Source: MADRE2 sp964397015
Lineage (GTDB): Bacteria > Desulfobacterota > Desulfobacteria > Desulfobacterales > Desulfobacteraceae
Reading direction: 5' to 3'
Length of the DNA stretch: 18,925 nucleotides
Assembly: GCA_964397015.1 (NCBI GenBank)
Contig: CAYNHL010000073.1
Span: 1-18,925, forward strand
Part shown: positions 7,538 through 15,488 of the stretch, piece by piece
Layout of the letters: every line of letters begins with the position of its first letter
Numbering within the stretch: the stretch's first letter is position 1
Translations under genes and position numbers: made by a program
Notes under the pieces: generated by a model
What the model was told of the DNA's origin: nothing
Seen by the model: the letters and a program-made list of their open reading frames with translations, nothing else
Databases searched by the model: none

Positions 7538-7584
7538 GAATACCTCTCTATATCGTGCAGCAACTTAGTTTTTTATATTAATGA

Positions 7585-7600
7585 AGCAAAAAATGTGCCG
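7585..7600 (-). promoter_or_regulatory. Sigma-54 (-24/-12) promoter of the PEP-CTERM gene
   Basis: On the minus strand 7600-7585 reads CGGCACATTTTTTGCT. It matches the RpoN consensus TGGCAC-N5-TTGCW at all but the first base, with GG and GC separated by exactly 10 bases. The predicted start near 7574 lies about 37 bases before the ATG at 7537, leaving room for the GAGAGG ribosome binding site. It is known that PEP-CTERM/exosortase genomes often carry a dedicated sensor kinase and sigma-54 activator (PrsK/PrsR); those genes are not in this window. Confidence 0.78.
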
Positions 7601-7900
7601 CCTGATAATTTGATGTGAAGGCCCTTAAAATAGCAGAATTCTATGGATTCTAAAAATAAGTGTTGTATGTAAAAAAAGTTATAATGTTACAAAAATTACA
7701 TAATCATGCGTGAAAAAGTTCCTATATACCATGGGCAAAAAGCGCATCTTTATTAAATAATTATCAGAATAAGGATTGAAAAAAACAAACGGTTGGTTTG
7801 GAGTGGTTTTTGGGCTGTTATTCATAAAAAAAAAATGGTATTGAAGAAAGTTGCAGATATCATTTTGTTCAATAACGGCATTATTTAGGGTAAAGACACA
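7601..7900. promoter_or_regulatory. AT-rich divergent regulatory region
   Basis: About 300 bases with no gene, between the sigma-54 promoter of the PEP-CTERM gene and the EPS run. It holds homopolymer A tracts (7671-7677, 7826-7835), a perfect TATAAT at 7680-7685 without a convincing -35 box, and an interrupted palindrome ATGTAA-N23-TTACAT (7667-7701) about 70-100 bases upstream of the -24 element. That is a plausible distance for an activator site, but no binding motif is established. I found no second -24/-12 site facing the EPS genes. Confidence 0.4.
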
Positions 7901-9580
7901 ATGACGGACCTTTTCCAGGCACCAGGTCAGATCAAACCTGAGCAGATTTTTGATATCCTTGTCAGGCGCAGGTGGATAATCATTCTTCCGTTGTGCCTGA
8001 CACTGACCCTGGGGCTTTTCTTTGTCATGACCACCCCCCGGACCTACGAGGCATCGACCATGATACTGGTGGAACCCCAGAGGGTGCCTTCCGATTATAT
8101 CCGCTCCATTGTCACCTCTTCCATCAACCAGAGGATAAGCACCATTTCACAGCAGATACTGTCCCGCAGCAACCTTGAAAAAATTATCGAGCAGTTTGGT
8201 TTGTTTTCAGATGAGCCTGGTATGTATCTTGAAGACCAGATTGAGAGCATGCGGCGGCGGGTAATGGTCAGAATCGAAAAAACCAGGCAGGGAACTGATG
8301 CATTTTCAATCGGTTTCAAAGGAAGTGACCCCCAGCGGGTTATGCAGGTTGCCAATACCCTGGCTGCCTATTTCATGGATGAGAACTTGAAAGTCAGGGA
8401 GGCACAGGCGGTAGGAACCAGTGAATTCCTGGACGCGGAGCTTGAAAAAACCAGAAAGAGGCTGGCTGAAAGGGACAAGGCTATTTCCGAATACCGGGCA
8501 AAGTACCTGGGAGGTCTTCCTGACGAACTCGAAGCCAACCTGAGGACCCTGGACCGGCTTCAGGAGCAGATGACCCTTAAAGATACAAGGCTGCAGGAGC
8601 TTGAGAGCCAGTTGAATGTACTGCAGGCCCAGATAGCACAGACAAGGACCCTTCAGTCCCAGCAGGCCGATGATGAACAGGACCTGTTTGATTTTGAAGA
8701 GTCAATGGAAGTTGTTGAAACCGAGAATGAAAGAAAGCTGGCTGCGGCCCGGGAAACTTATGAAGAGCTGAAATTGAAATATACCGGCAGGCATCCGGAT
8801 GTGATCCGGATAAAAAAAACCATTGAAACCCTGGCCCAGGCCGTTGAAAAAGAAAAACTGCAGAACCGGGAAGACGAAGCTGAAGACAGCATGCTCTCAA
8901 CAGAAAGTGACCTGGATGACGGTACTCTGGATACATTTGACATGGACATGGCCGGGTTTACGCTGATGCAGCAGCAGCTCCAGGAAAAACAGATAAAAGA
9001 GGATATCGCCAAGGTACAATCCGATATTGTACATATTGAAGAGAAAATGGAAGCTTACCAGAAACGTGTGGAAGAAACCCCCAAGCGTGAGCAGGAACTT
9101 CAAGCCCTGCAGCGTGACTATCTCAACATCAAGGGCATTTTTAATTCCCTGCTGGATCGCAAACTCGAGGCCGAGCTTGCTGTAAATATGGAAAAAAAAC
9201 AAAAAGGTGAACAGTTCCGGATACTGGATCATGCCAGGTTGCCGGAAAAACCCATATCACCGGATGTAAAGAAAATGTTTTTACTGTCATTTGCAGCCGG
9301 GCTTGGAATTGCCGCAGGTATCATTTTCCTGCTGGAGTTTTTCAATACCGCCATCCGGTACAATGACCAGATAGAAAAAGATCTCGGTTTTCCTGTACTG
9401 GCCAATATCCCGCAAATCGATAAAAACAGTGGACGTGTGGTAAAAAAAATTGACATCGTTTTTTTTGCCGGCTGCAGCCTGTATGCCATGGCCTTGATTA
9501 TGTTTTTCGTGGTTTTGAATCAAAAGGGTCTTGAACGTACCACCATGTTTCTTCAAAATTACATCGATATAATGAACTAA
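7901..9580 (+). CDS. Polysaccharide chain-length determinant (Wzz/PCP), exosortase-locus type
   Basis: A 559-residue inner-membrane polysaccharide co-polymerase that sets polymer length and links the cytoplasmic kinase to export. It has a cytoplasmic N-terminus, a first membrane segment (about 26-44), a large periplasmic domain with heptad-rich coiled coils (about 165-270 and 350-410), a Pro-rich PxxP stretch (448-454), a second membrane segment (459-480) and a third hydrophobic segment (518-540). Size and features fit the PEP-CTERM-locus Wzz subfamily (TIGR03007-like) better than short O-antigen Wzz. A strongly acidic linker (about 324-350) splits the coiled coil. The last segment suggests a topology different from two-pass Wzz. 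The ribosome binding site is weak (AGGG about 10 bases upstream). It is first in the EPS run; the kinase follows after 8 bases. Confidence 0.88.
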   Translation: MTDLFQAPGQIKPEQIFDILVRRRWIIILPLCLTLTLGLFFVMTTPRTYEASTMILVEPQRVPSDYIRSIVTSSINQRISTISQQILSRSNLEKIIEQFGLFSDEPGMYLEDQIESMRRRVMVRIEKTRQGTDAFSIGFKGSDPQRVMQVANTLAAYFMDENLKVREAQAVGTSEFLDAELEKTRKRLAERDKAISEYRAKYLGGLPDELEANLRTLDRLQEQMTLKDTRLQELESQLNVLQAQIAQTRTLQSQQADDEQDLFDFEESMEVVETENERKLAAARETYEELKLKYTGRHPDVIRIKKTIETLAQAVEKEKLQNREDEAEDSMLSTESDLDDGTLDTFDMDMAGFTLMQQQLQEKQIKEDIAKVQSDIVHIEEKMEAYQKRVEETPKREQELQALQRDYLNIKGIFNSLLDRKLEAELAVNMEKKQKGEQFRILDHARLPEKPISPDVKKMFLLSFAAGLGIAAGIIFLLEFFNTAIRYNDQIEKDLGFPVLANIPQIDKNSGRVVKKIDIVFFAGCSLYAMALIMFFVVLNQKGLERTTMFLQNYIDIMN

Positions 9581-9588
9581 GGGATTGT

Positions 9589-10284
9589 ATGCACATGGAT
9601 CCAGCTCTCATTACCATAACAGCACCGCATTCGGCCGAGGCCGAACAGTTCAGGCTGCTGAAAAACAATATTTTGTTCCCTGAAAAACGTGATCCTGCCA
9701 AATGCATAATGATTACCAGCACCGCACCGATGGAGGGAAAGTCTTTTGTGGCTGCCAACCTTGCGGTTGCCATTGCCAACAGCCTCGATGAATATGTGCT
9801 GCTTGTGGACTGCGATCTTCGCCGGCCGACCCTTCATAAACTTTTTGGATATGATCAGGCAGCCGGGCTGAGCCAGTATCTTGCAGAAGAAAAAAAGCTG
9901 TCTGAAATATTGATAAAAACCAACCTTGGCAAGCTGACCCTGCTGCCGGCCGGAACAATACCCCATAATCCTTCGGAACTGCTTTCTTCAGGATTGATGC
10001 GGCAGTTGATAAAAGAGGCAAGACAGCGGTATTCAGACCGGTTTATCATATTTGACACCCCGCCACCGTATATCACCTCGGAGGTCAATGCTCTTGCCAG
10101 GCAGGTGGATGGGGTCATTATCGTAATCCGGAACGGTCAAACAAAAAAAAAGGCCGTAGAGGCGCTTGTCAATGTTTACGGAAGGGAAAAAATCCTGGGG
10201 GCCGTCCATAACTTTTCCCCAAAGCCGCCCGGGTATAAATACCACAGCATCTATCAATATCATGCAGCAGGCAAACATGTTTAA
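9589..10284 (+). CDS. CpsD-type tyrosine autokinase of the EPS locus
   Basis: A 231-residue cytoplasmic bacterial tyrosine kinase (BY-kinase) whose phosphorylation cycle controls polymerisation through the Wzz partner encoded just upstream. Motifs: Walker A TAPMEGKS (45-52), Walker A' LLVDCDLRRP (71-80), Walker B IIFDTPPP (153-160), and a C-terminal tyrosine cluster with Y216, Y218, Y222 and Y224 for autophosphorylation. The usual PGEGKS of the family reads PMEGKS here; the Lys and Ser needed for nucleotide binding are intact. There is no membrane segment, so the split Wzz-plus-kinase arrangement applies. It resembles the TIGR03018 family of exosortase EPS loci. The ATG at 9589 follows AAGGGA; a second ATG at 9595 is almost equally placed. 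Confidence 0.88.
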   Translation: MHMDPALITITAPHSAEAEQFRLLKNNILFPEKRDPAKCIMITSTAPMEGKSFVAANLAVAIANSLDEYVLLVDCDLRRPTLHKLFGYDQAAGLSQYLAEEKKLSEILIKTNLGKLTLLPAGTIPHNPSELLSSGLMRQLIKEARQRYSDRFIIFDTPPPYITSEVNALARQVDGVIIVIRNGQTKKKAVEALVNVYGREKILGAVHNFSPKPPGYKYHSIYQYHAAGKHV

Positions 10285-10300
10285 AAGGTATGTTTCGTAA

Positions 10301-11695
10301 ATGCTCAAGATACTGAAACAATACTTTCCCATCAGGAATATCGTGTTTTTCATCCTTGAAGGCTTCATTATTTTTGCCTCCATGTTCCTGGCGACAGCCC
10401 TTTTGACCTATTCTGATTCCTATTTGTTCGATGCCCTGCTGGTACTGCGTATCGCCCTTTTCACGGCTATATGCCAGATTTGCCTGTATTACAATGAACT
10501 CTACGATTTTGAAATCGCCTCGAGCATAACTGAAGTCAGCATCCGGCTGCTGCAGGCCCTGGGGGTGACATCCATAGCCCTTGCAGTGATTTACTTTCTG
10601 TTTCCTTTGACCATGATCGATCAAAAGATTTTTATTTTAAGTATACTTTTTTTACTGATTTTCGTGACTGGGTGGCGCATCGTTTATATTTACATACTGA
10701 ACAAAGGATTGTTCAATGAGAGCATCATCCTGCTTGGATCCGGCGGCCTGGCCCTGGATATTTACCGGCAGATCAGCAAGACCCTGGACTGCGGTTATAC
10801 CGTAAAGGTCATGATACCGGACAACGAAGATGAGAATCAAAAATATCCGGTTGATGACAAAGTTGTGGTCCATCACGACAAAAAGAGCTTGTGCCGGGTT
10901 GCAGAGAAACTTAACATCAAGAAGATTGTGGTGGCACTGGAGGAAAGAAGAAACGCTTTTCCCACTCAGGAATTGATCCGGTGCCGGACAGCAGGCATCG
11001 AAGTGATCGAAGGCCATTCCTTTTATGAGCGCCTGACAGGAAAACTGCTCGTAACAAGGATCAATCCGTCATGGCTTATCTTTTCCGACGGGTTTAGAAA
11101 ATCGGGCCTGACTTCCTTTTTGAAACGAGTGGAAGATATTGTCGTTTCACTGGTCCTGCTTGTTTTAACCGCCCCGCTTTTCCTGCTGGTCGCTGTTTTG
11201 ATCAAGCTGGAGTCAAAGGGCCCTGTTCTTTTTACCCAGGATCGCGTGGGGCAGTTTAAAAAAGAGTACATGATGCACAAGTTCAGGTCCATGGTGACAA
11301 ATGCCGAAGAGTTGTCAGGACCTGTCTGGGCGGGTGACAACGACCCCCGCATAACCAGGATTGGTAAAATTATCCGCAGGTACAGGATAGATGAACTTCC
11401 CCAGTTGTGGGATGTCCTGGCCGGAAAAATGAGCCTTGTAGGCCCGAGGCCCGAACGCAGGCATTTTACAGAACAACTTGAAAAAAGCATCCCGTTTTAT
11501 GAACAGCGCTTCAATGTAAAACCCGGTATAACAGGTTGGGCCCAGGTATCCTACGGTTACGGTGCCACGGAAGACGATGCGGTGGAAAAGCTCAATTACG
11601 AGTTGTTCTATATAAAAAACATGTCAATTGCCATGGATTTGATTATTATTGTCAGGACCGTCAAAACAGTCCTGTTCGGCCACGGTGTCAGGTAG
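10301..11695 (+). CDS. Polyprenyl-phosphate sugar phosphotransferase, exosortase-locus type
   Basis: A 464-residue membrane phosphoglycosyl transferase that starts repeat-unit synthesis by moving a sugar-1-phosphate from a UDP-sugar to undecaprenyl phosphate. Four N-terminal membrane helices (about 14-36, 46-64, 84-105, 109-132), a central nucleotide-binding-like domain with GSGG at 146-149, a fifth membrane segment (277-302) and the C-terminal catalytic domain are visible. The last has HKFRSM, DPRITRIG, RIDELPQLWDVLAGKMSLVG (362-381) with the Asp-Glu pair, GPRPE and KPGITGWAQV. This layout fits the WbaP/WcaJ superfamily and the TIGR03013 subfamily of PEP-CTERM loci. The sugar transferred cannot be read from sequence. 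It starts 16 bases after the kinase gene. Confidence 0.9.
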   Translation: MLKILKQYFPIRNIVFFILEGFIIFASMFLATALLTYSDSYLFDALLVLRIALFTAICQICLYYNELYDFEIASSITEVSIRLLQALGVTSIALAVIYFLFPLTMIDQKIFILSILFLLIFVTGWRIVYIYILNKGLFNESIILLGSGGLALDIYRQISKTLDCGYTVKVMIPDNEDENQKYPVDDKVVVHHDKKSLCRVAEKLNIKKIVVALEERRNAFPTQELIRCRTAGIEVIEGHSFYERLTGKLLVTRINPSWLIFSDGFRKSGLTSFLKRVEDIVVSLVLLVLTAPLFLLVAVLIKLESKGPVLFTQDRVGQFKKEYMMHKFRSMVTNAEELSGPVWAGDNDPRITRIGKIIRRYRIDELPQLWDVLAGKMSLVGPRPERRHFTEQLEKSIPFYEQRFNVKPGITGWAQVSYGYGATEDDAVEKLNYELFYIKNMSIAMDLIIIVRTVKTVLFGHGVR

Positions 11696-11767
11696 GGATA
11701 CAATAACTGCGTATCCTTATTATCACCGTCAGGCTGTATGAACCAGTGTAATCGAAAGGGCGGAGCT

Positions 11768-12352
11768 ATGCATTTTTTTCAGGTTTTCACAAAGCGGTAT
11801 ATGCCGCTGCTGGTTGTTCTGGTATATTTTACGGTGGCTGCCGGCAATATAATGGCTCAGGATACAGCTCCCGGCTATAAAATAGGCAGGGGCGACGTGT
11901 TGAGCATTAATATATGGAAAGAACCGGACCTGTCACTGGAAGCTGTAACGGTACGAAACGACGGTTACATCACCTTTCCACTCATAGATGATATCAAGGC
12001 CGCGGGTTTGACCCCCATGGAGCTCAAGCAGGTCATTGAACAAAAAATTTCTGAATTCATGGAAGCCCCTGCCGTTACCGTAACCCTGGTCAATCCGGTC
12101 AGCCAGCAGTACTACATTCTCGGGGAAGTCCAGGAAACCGGCGCTTATCCGTTGATCAAGAAACTGACAGTGCTCCAGGCTTTCGCCCTGGCAAAGGGAT
12201 TTACCGAATGGGCATCCAAAAAGAAAATAATCGTCTGCCGAAAAGAAGGCGATGAAACACATGTTTTCCAAATAGATTACACCAAAATCCTGAAAGGGGA
12301 TTTCAGCGCGGATATCTACCTTAAAGCCGATGACACTGTTATCGTACCATAA
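11768..12352 (+). CDS. Short OPX/Wza-like polysaccharide export protein
   Basis: A 194-residue periplasmic export protein. A signal peptide (1-30, MPLLVVLVYFTVAAG core, cleavage likely after IMA) precedes the polysaccharide export domain starting at YKIGRGDVLSINIWKEPDLS (about 37-56) and one SLBB domain (about 118-160). There is no lipobox cysteine and no C-terminal amphipathic helix like that of the 379-residue E. coli Wza, so it cannot make an outer-membrane channel by itself in the Wza manner. The neighbouring beta-barrel probably supplies the pore. It resembles the TIGR03027 family of exosortase EPS loci. The ATG at 11768 has AAAGGG and GGAG upstream and gives a normal signal peptide; the in-frame ATG at 11738 would add ten residues. 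Its end overlaps the next gene by 23 bases. Confidence 0.87.
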   Translation: MHFFQVFTKRYMPLLVVLVYFTVAAGNIMAQDTAPGYKIGRGDVLSINIWKEPDLSLEAVTVRNDGYITFPLIDDIKAAGLTPMELKQVIEQKISEFMEAPAVTVTLVNPVSQQYYILGEVQETGAYPLIKKLTVLQAFALAKGFTEWASKKKIIVCRKEGDETHVFQIDYTKILKGDFSADIYLKADDTVIVP

Positions 12353-13727
12353 AAAACAGATTATCGGCCAGTTAATGGTCTTTATCATCGTTTTTCCGGT
12401 CTGTGCAACAGCCCGTACAGTGATATACCCGGTTCCGCAATTGACCTTTATTCAGGAATTCAGGGACAATTATTTCCAGGATTCAGAACAGAGAAAAGAC
12501 CAGTTTATTACTACGTATCAACTCGGAATCTCTGCTGCTTTCCTGGAAAAAACACACCAGGTGTACCTGCAATACCTTCCTTCGTACCAGGATTATGACT
12601 CCCTCGATGAAAAAGATGAGGTTTTCCATGCCCTAATGCTGGACAGTTTGTTCAGGCCTTCAAAATATACGGCCATGACCCTGGATTTCGAATACAATGC
12701 TCTGAACTCGGATCAAACCGGTACAGGCCTGCGCCAAAGTGCTGATTTCAGGCTCGATCACATGCTTAACCGGCATGCAAATGTCTTTTTGTCACAGTCC
12801 TTTTTAAAACAGGAGGACCAGCAGGTCAGGACCGGTGAATTCAGGCGGCATACCCTGCTTGACTCAACTCTAGGCATGGATTATGAGTTCGGACGTTCCG
12901 AGAGGATCAGCCTGGAGTATTCCCATGTTACAGATACGTATGATCTGGCCGACGATGATGATTATCGTCAGCACAGGGTTACAGTGACAGGGGAGGTGGG
13001 GACCGCCGGTTTTACCGGCATGGATTTCGGCTTGTCCTATGATGTACTGTCATATGATGTCCGGCCCGGGATCAGCCCTGAGACCCTTGCCGGTCATGTC
13101 AGGATCCTGCATCACCTGGGCAGGCATGCGGGGATTTTTGCAAAATATGCACATACCCATACTCAAAAGGATTTTGGAACCCAGGATGTGTTTCATCCTT
13201 CCGTGGGTGTTCAGTGGCAGGTTTCTGAGGATTCGGGGATAACAATCGGAGCCGGCCTGCTGATCAGCCGGTGGGATCATTCTGCCGCATATGACACCGA
13301 GCGGCTTTTCTGGGACCTGGACATATACAAGGATATTGAATTCAGCCGCAGGGGAACTTTATCCCTGTCCGCTGCATCCGGATATTCCCAGGCCAGCCCG
13401 GATGCGGTCAGCCTTGGATTCAACCGCTGGTACCAGGGCAGTGTATCCCTGACAGGTCAATTGACCAGGCGGCTGTCCGGTTCTGTAACAGGAACTTATG
13501 CCATGTCCATGTTTGAGGAACCCGGTATCGACAGGACTGATGAAACCCTTACCCTGGGAGCCGGCCTGGGCTGGACTATCAGGAAATGGTGTTTCATGTC
13601 CCTGGACTATCAGTTTACAGATTTTGCGACCGACGCAGTTACAAGGTCAGGATTTTACGAGAACCGGGTGACCCTTTCTTTCAATATCAATTTCAATCCA
13701 CCGTTACCATTGGAGTCGTTACCATGA
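12330..13727 (+). CDS. Outer-membrane beta-barrel protein of the EPS export machinery
   Basis: A 465-residue protein with a signal peptide (about 1-28, ending VCATA) and then alternating polar/hydrophobic stretches with regular short turns across its whole length, as expected for a large beta-barrel. A likely final strand NRVTLSFNINF is followed by ten extra residues. Its place, translationally coupled to the short Wza-like protein, suggests it is the outer-membrane pore of a two-part translocon, as reported for Myxococcus Wzp and Vibrio VpsM. XrtA loci usually have such an outer-membrane gene here (TIGR03016- or EpsL-like); I cannot tell which family by eye. The start overlaps the preceding gene and has only a weak AAAG site, which suggests coupling. 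The stop overlaps the wecB start as ATGA. Confidence 0.78.
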   Translation: MTLLSYHKKQIIGQLMVFIIVFPVCATARTVIYPVPQLTFIQEFRDNYFQDSEQRKDQFITTYQLGISAAFLEKTHQVYLQYLPSYQDYDSLDEKDEVFHALMLDSLFRPSKYTAMTLDFEYNALNSDQTGTGLRQSADFRLDHMLNRHANVFLSQSFLKQEDQQVRTGEFRRHTLLDSTLGMDYEFGRSERISLEYSHVTDTYDLADDDDYRQHRVTVTGEVGTAGFTGMDFGLSYDVLSYDVRPGISPETLAGHVRILHHLGRHAGIFAKYAHTHTQKDFGTQDVFHPSVGVQWQVSEDSGITIGAGLLISRWDHSAAYDTERLFWDLDIYKDIEFSRRGTLSLSAASGYSQASPDAVSLGFNRWYQGSVSLTGQLTRRLSGSVTGTYAMSMFEEPGIDRTDETLTLGAGLGWTIRKWCFMSLDYQFTDFATDAVTRSGFYENRVTLSFNINFNPPLPLESLP

Positions 13728-14818
13728 TCATTCACCTGATTGCCGCAGCACGTCCAAATTTCATGAAAATAGCGCCTCTGTATCATGAACTGATGAAGCG
13801 GCCGGGTATTACTCCCGTTATTGTCCATACAGGACAGCATTATGATCTCAACATGTCTGATGTTTTTTTCAGGGATTTTGAGCTTCCTCCCCCCCATATT
13901 CACCTGGGAGTGGGCAGCGGAACGCATGCGCAACAGACCGGGAATGTCATGATCGCATATGAAAAAGTCCTTCTTGAAAAAAAGCCTGACCTGGCAGTGG
14001 TTGCCGGGGATGTGAATTCAACGGTAGCCTGCACCCTGGCCGCTGTCAAGCAGGGATTCAAAACCGCCCACCTGGAAGCAGGCCTGCGGTCATTTGACAG
14101 AACCATGCCTGAAGAAATCAACCGCATTGTGACCGATTCAATCGCCGACCTGCTCTGGACCCCATCTTTGGATGGAAATGAGAATCTATCAAAAGAAGGT
14201 GTTTCCCCTGAAAAAATACAATTTGTGGGCAATATAATGATAGATTCACTTGAAATGCTCAGGAAGAAGATTGAATCACTGGAAGTATACAGGCAGATAG
14301 GGCTCTCACCCCGTGAATATGGCCTTGTAACCCTTCACAGGCCATCCAATGTGGATCATCCGGAAGTGCTTGAATATCTGTGCAGTCTGCTTGCCGGCAT
14401 TTCTGTCAAACTGCCCCTGGTATTTCCTGTGCACCCAAGGACCGCTGCCAGCCTGGATAAGTTCAATCTTTTGAAAACACTCGAGAAATCCTCCGGTATC
14501 CATCTAATGGAACCACTGGGGTACAAGGATTTTATGAACCTGGTCATGTCCAGCAGGTTTTTGATTACCGATTCAGGAGGTGTCCAGGAAGAATCCACTT
14601 ACCTGTCCATACCCTGTTTGACCCTGAGATCCAATACGGAACGGCCTGTAACCGTCACCGAGGGGACCAACAGGTTGTGCACTCCGCAAAACCTGCTGCC
14701 GGCCGTGGAACGGATCATGGCCGGAGACTTTGAAAAAGGGAAAATACCGGATCTGTGGGATGGTGTAACTGCCTCGAGGGTGGCAGACAGTATCCATAAA
14801 TTTTTGTCAAGGAACTGA
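13724..14818 (+). CDS. wecB: UDP-N-acetylglucosamine 2-epimerase (non-hydrolysing)
   Basis: A 364-residue cytoplasmic enzyme that interconverts UDP-GlcNAc and UDP-ManNAc, feeding ManNAc or, after oxidation, ManNAcA into polysaccharide. Family hallmarks: HTGQHYD near 36-42, VVAGDVNST, HLEAGLRSFDR followed by PEEINR, LHRPSN, VHPRT and DSGGVQEES. The usual HRREN-type loop reads HRPSN, a mild variant. Length fits WecB/MnaA (about 370). The ATG at 13724 forms an ATGA overlap with the beta-barrel stop and has GGAG at 13712-13715, 8 bases upstream; the longer frame to 13586 only shadows the previous gene. This sugar gene lies inside a block usually devoted to export, which suggests ManNAc or ManNAcA is specific to this polymer. 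Confidence 0.93.
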   Translation: MIIHLIAAARPNFMKIAPLYHELMKRPGITPVIVHTGQHYDLNMSDVFFRDFELPPPHIHLGVGSGTHAQQTGNVMIAYEKVLLEKKPDLAVVAGDVNSTVACTLAAVKQGFKTAHLEAGLRSFDRTMPEEINRIVTDSIADLLWTPSLDGNENLSKEGVSPEKIQFVGNIMIDSLEMLRKKIESLEVYRQIGLSPREYGLVTLHRPSNVDHPEVLEYLCSLLAGISVKLPLVFPVHPRTAASLDKFNLLKTLEKSSGIHLMEPLGYKDFMNLVMSSRFLITDSGGVQEESTYLSIPCLTLRSNTERPVTVTEGTNRLCTPQNLLPAVERIMAGDFEKGKIPDLWDGVTASRVADSIHKFLSRN

Positions 14819-14824
14819 TCTGAA

Positions 14825-15460
14825 ATGAAACCAAAGCAGACTGTCATCGTTATCGGCATTTTCGTGGCGACATTCATATTGCTGCAGTTTGTCAACCGGC
14901 CGGAAAAGATCGAACCCAACAGGGATTTTGCGACATTTCCCCTGGAAATTGGGGAGTGGAAAGGCGGCCGCGATCAGCTGGATCAAAGAGTTTATGATAT
15001 CCTGGGCCTGGAGGACTACATTCTTGCAGATTATGTCCATCCCTCTCGAAAACTTGTGAACCTGTACGTAGGGTTTTACCAGAGCCAGAAGGAAGGGGAC
15101 CTGATCCATTCACCGAAAAACTGCATGCCCGGTGCCGGCTGGAATATCACTAAAACTTCGATCGAGCCTGTGATCATAGATGACAAAGGAACGACAATAA
15201 AAGCCATAAAGCTTTTGCTTGAAAAAGGGTCTGAAAAACAGGTGGTGCTTTACTGGTTCCAGTCCCGGGGCCGTATTATTTCATCTGAATACTGGCAGAA
15301 AATATGGCTGGTGGTGGATTCCATCTTCAAACAAAGGACAGATGGTGCGTTTGTCCGTTTGATTTCAAGGGTTTCAGAGGATGAAGAACAGGCTCTCGAT
15401 ACGCTTAAATCGTTTGCCAGGCAGGTGTTCCCCCATTTAAAAGCATATTTGCCCTCATGA
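14825..15460 (+). CDS. epsI: EpsI, exosortase-associated protein
   Basis: A 211-residue protein with one N-terminal membrane anchor (about 7-22) and a periplasmic domain of the EpsI/DUF3485 type. Seen: FPLEIGEWKG, YVGFYQSQKEGDLIHSPKNC with the conserved HSP and Cys, and CMPGAGW. EpsI proteins occur beside or fused to exosortases and are needed for EPS production in methylotrophs; their biochemical activity is not established. It lies 6 bases after wecB and 28 bases before the exosortase gene. In many XrtA loci the order is exosortase then EpsI, and some systems fuse the two; here EpsI comes first and is separate. AAGGA lies about 10 bases before the ATG. Confidence 0.9.
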   Translation: MKPKQTVIVIGIFVATFILLQFVNRPEKIEPNRDFATFPLEIGEWKGGRDQLDQRVYDILGLEDYILADYVHPSRKLVNLYVGFYQSQKEGDLIHSPKNCMPGAGWNITKTSIEPVIIDDKGTTIKAIKLLLEKGSEKQVVLYWFQSRGRIISSEYWQKIWLVVDSIFKQRTDGAFVRLISRVSEDEEQALDTLKSFARQVFPHLKAYLPS

Positions 15461-15488
15461 TTTTAACTTTCCACTGGATTGGTTCTGC

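Noticed and set aside
7795..7856. Sigma-54 promoter for the EPS run (TGG...GGGC or ATGG...TTGC)
   Set aside because: GG-to-GC spacings are 12 and 14 bases instead of 10, so they do not fit RpoN.
8577..8936. 119-residue minus-strand frame inside the chain-length gene
   Set aside because: It is a shadow of the coiled-coil coding region and resembles no family.
11738..11767. Lipoprotein signal in the Wza-like protein using Cys4 of the longer start
   Set aside because: That Cys lies before the hydrophobic core and no lipobox exists; the signal peptide is of the ordinary Sec type.
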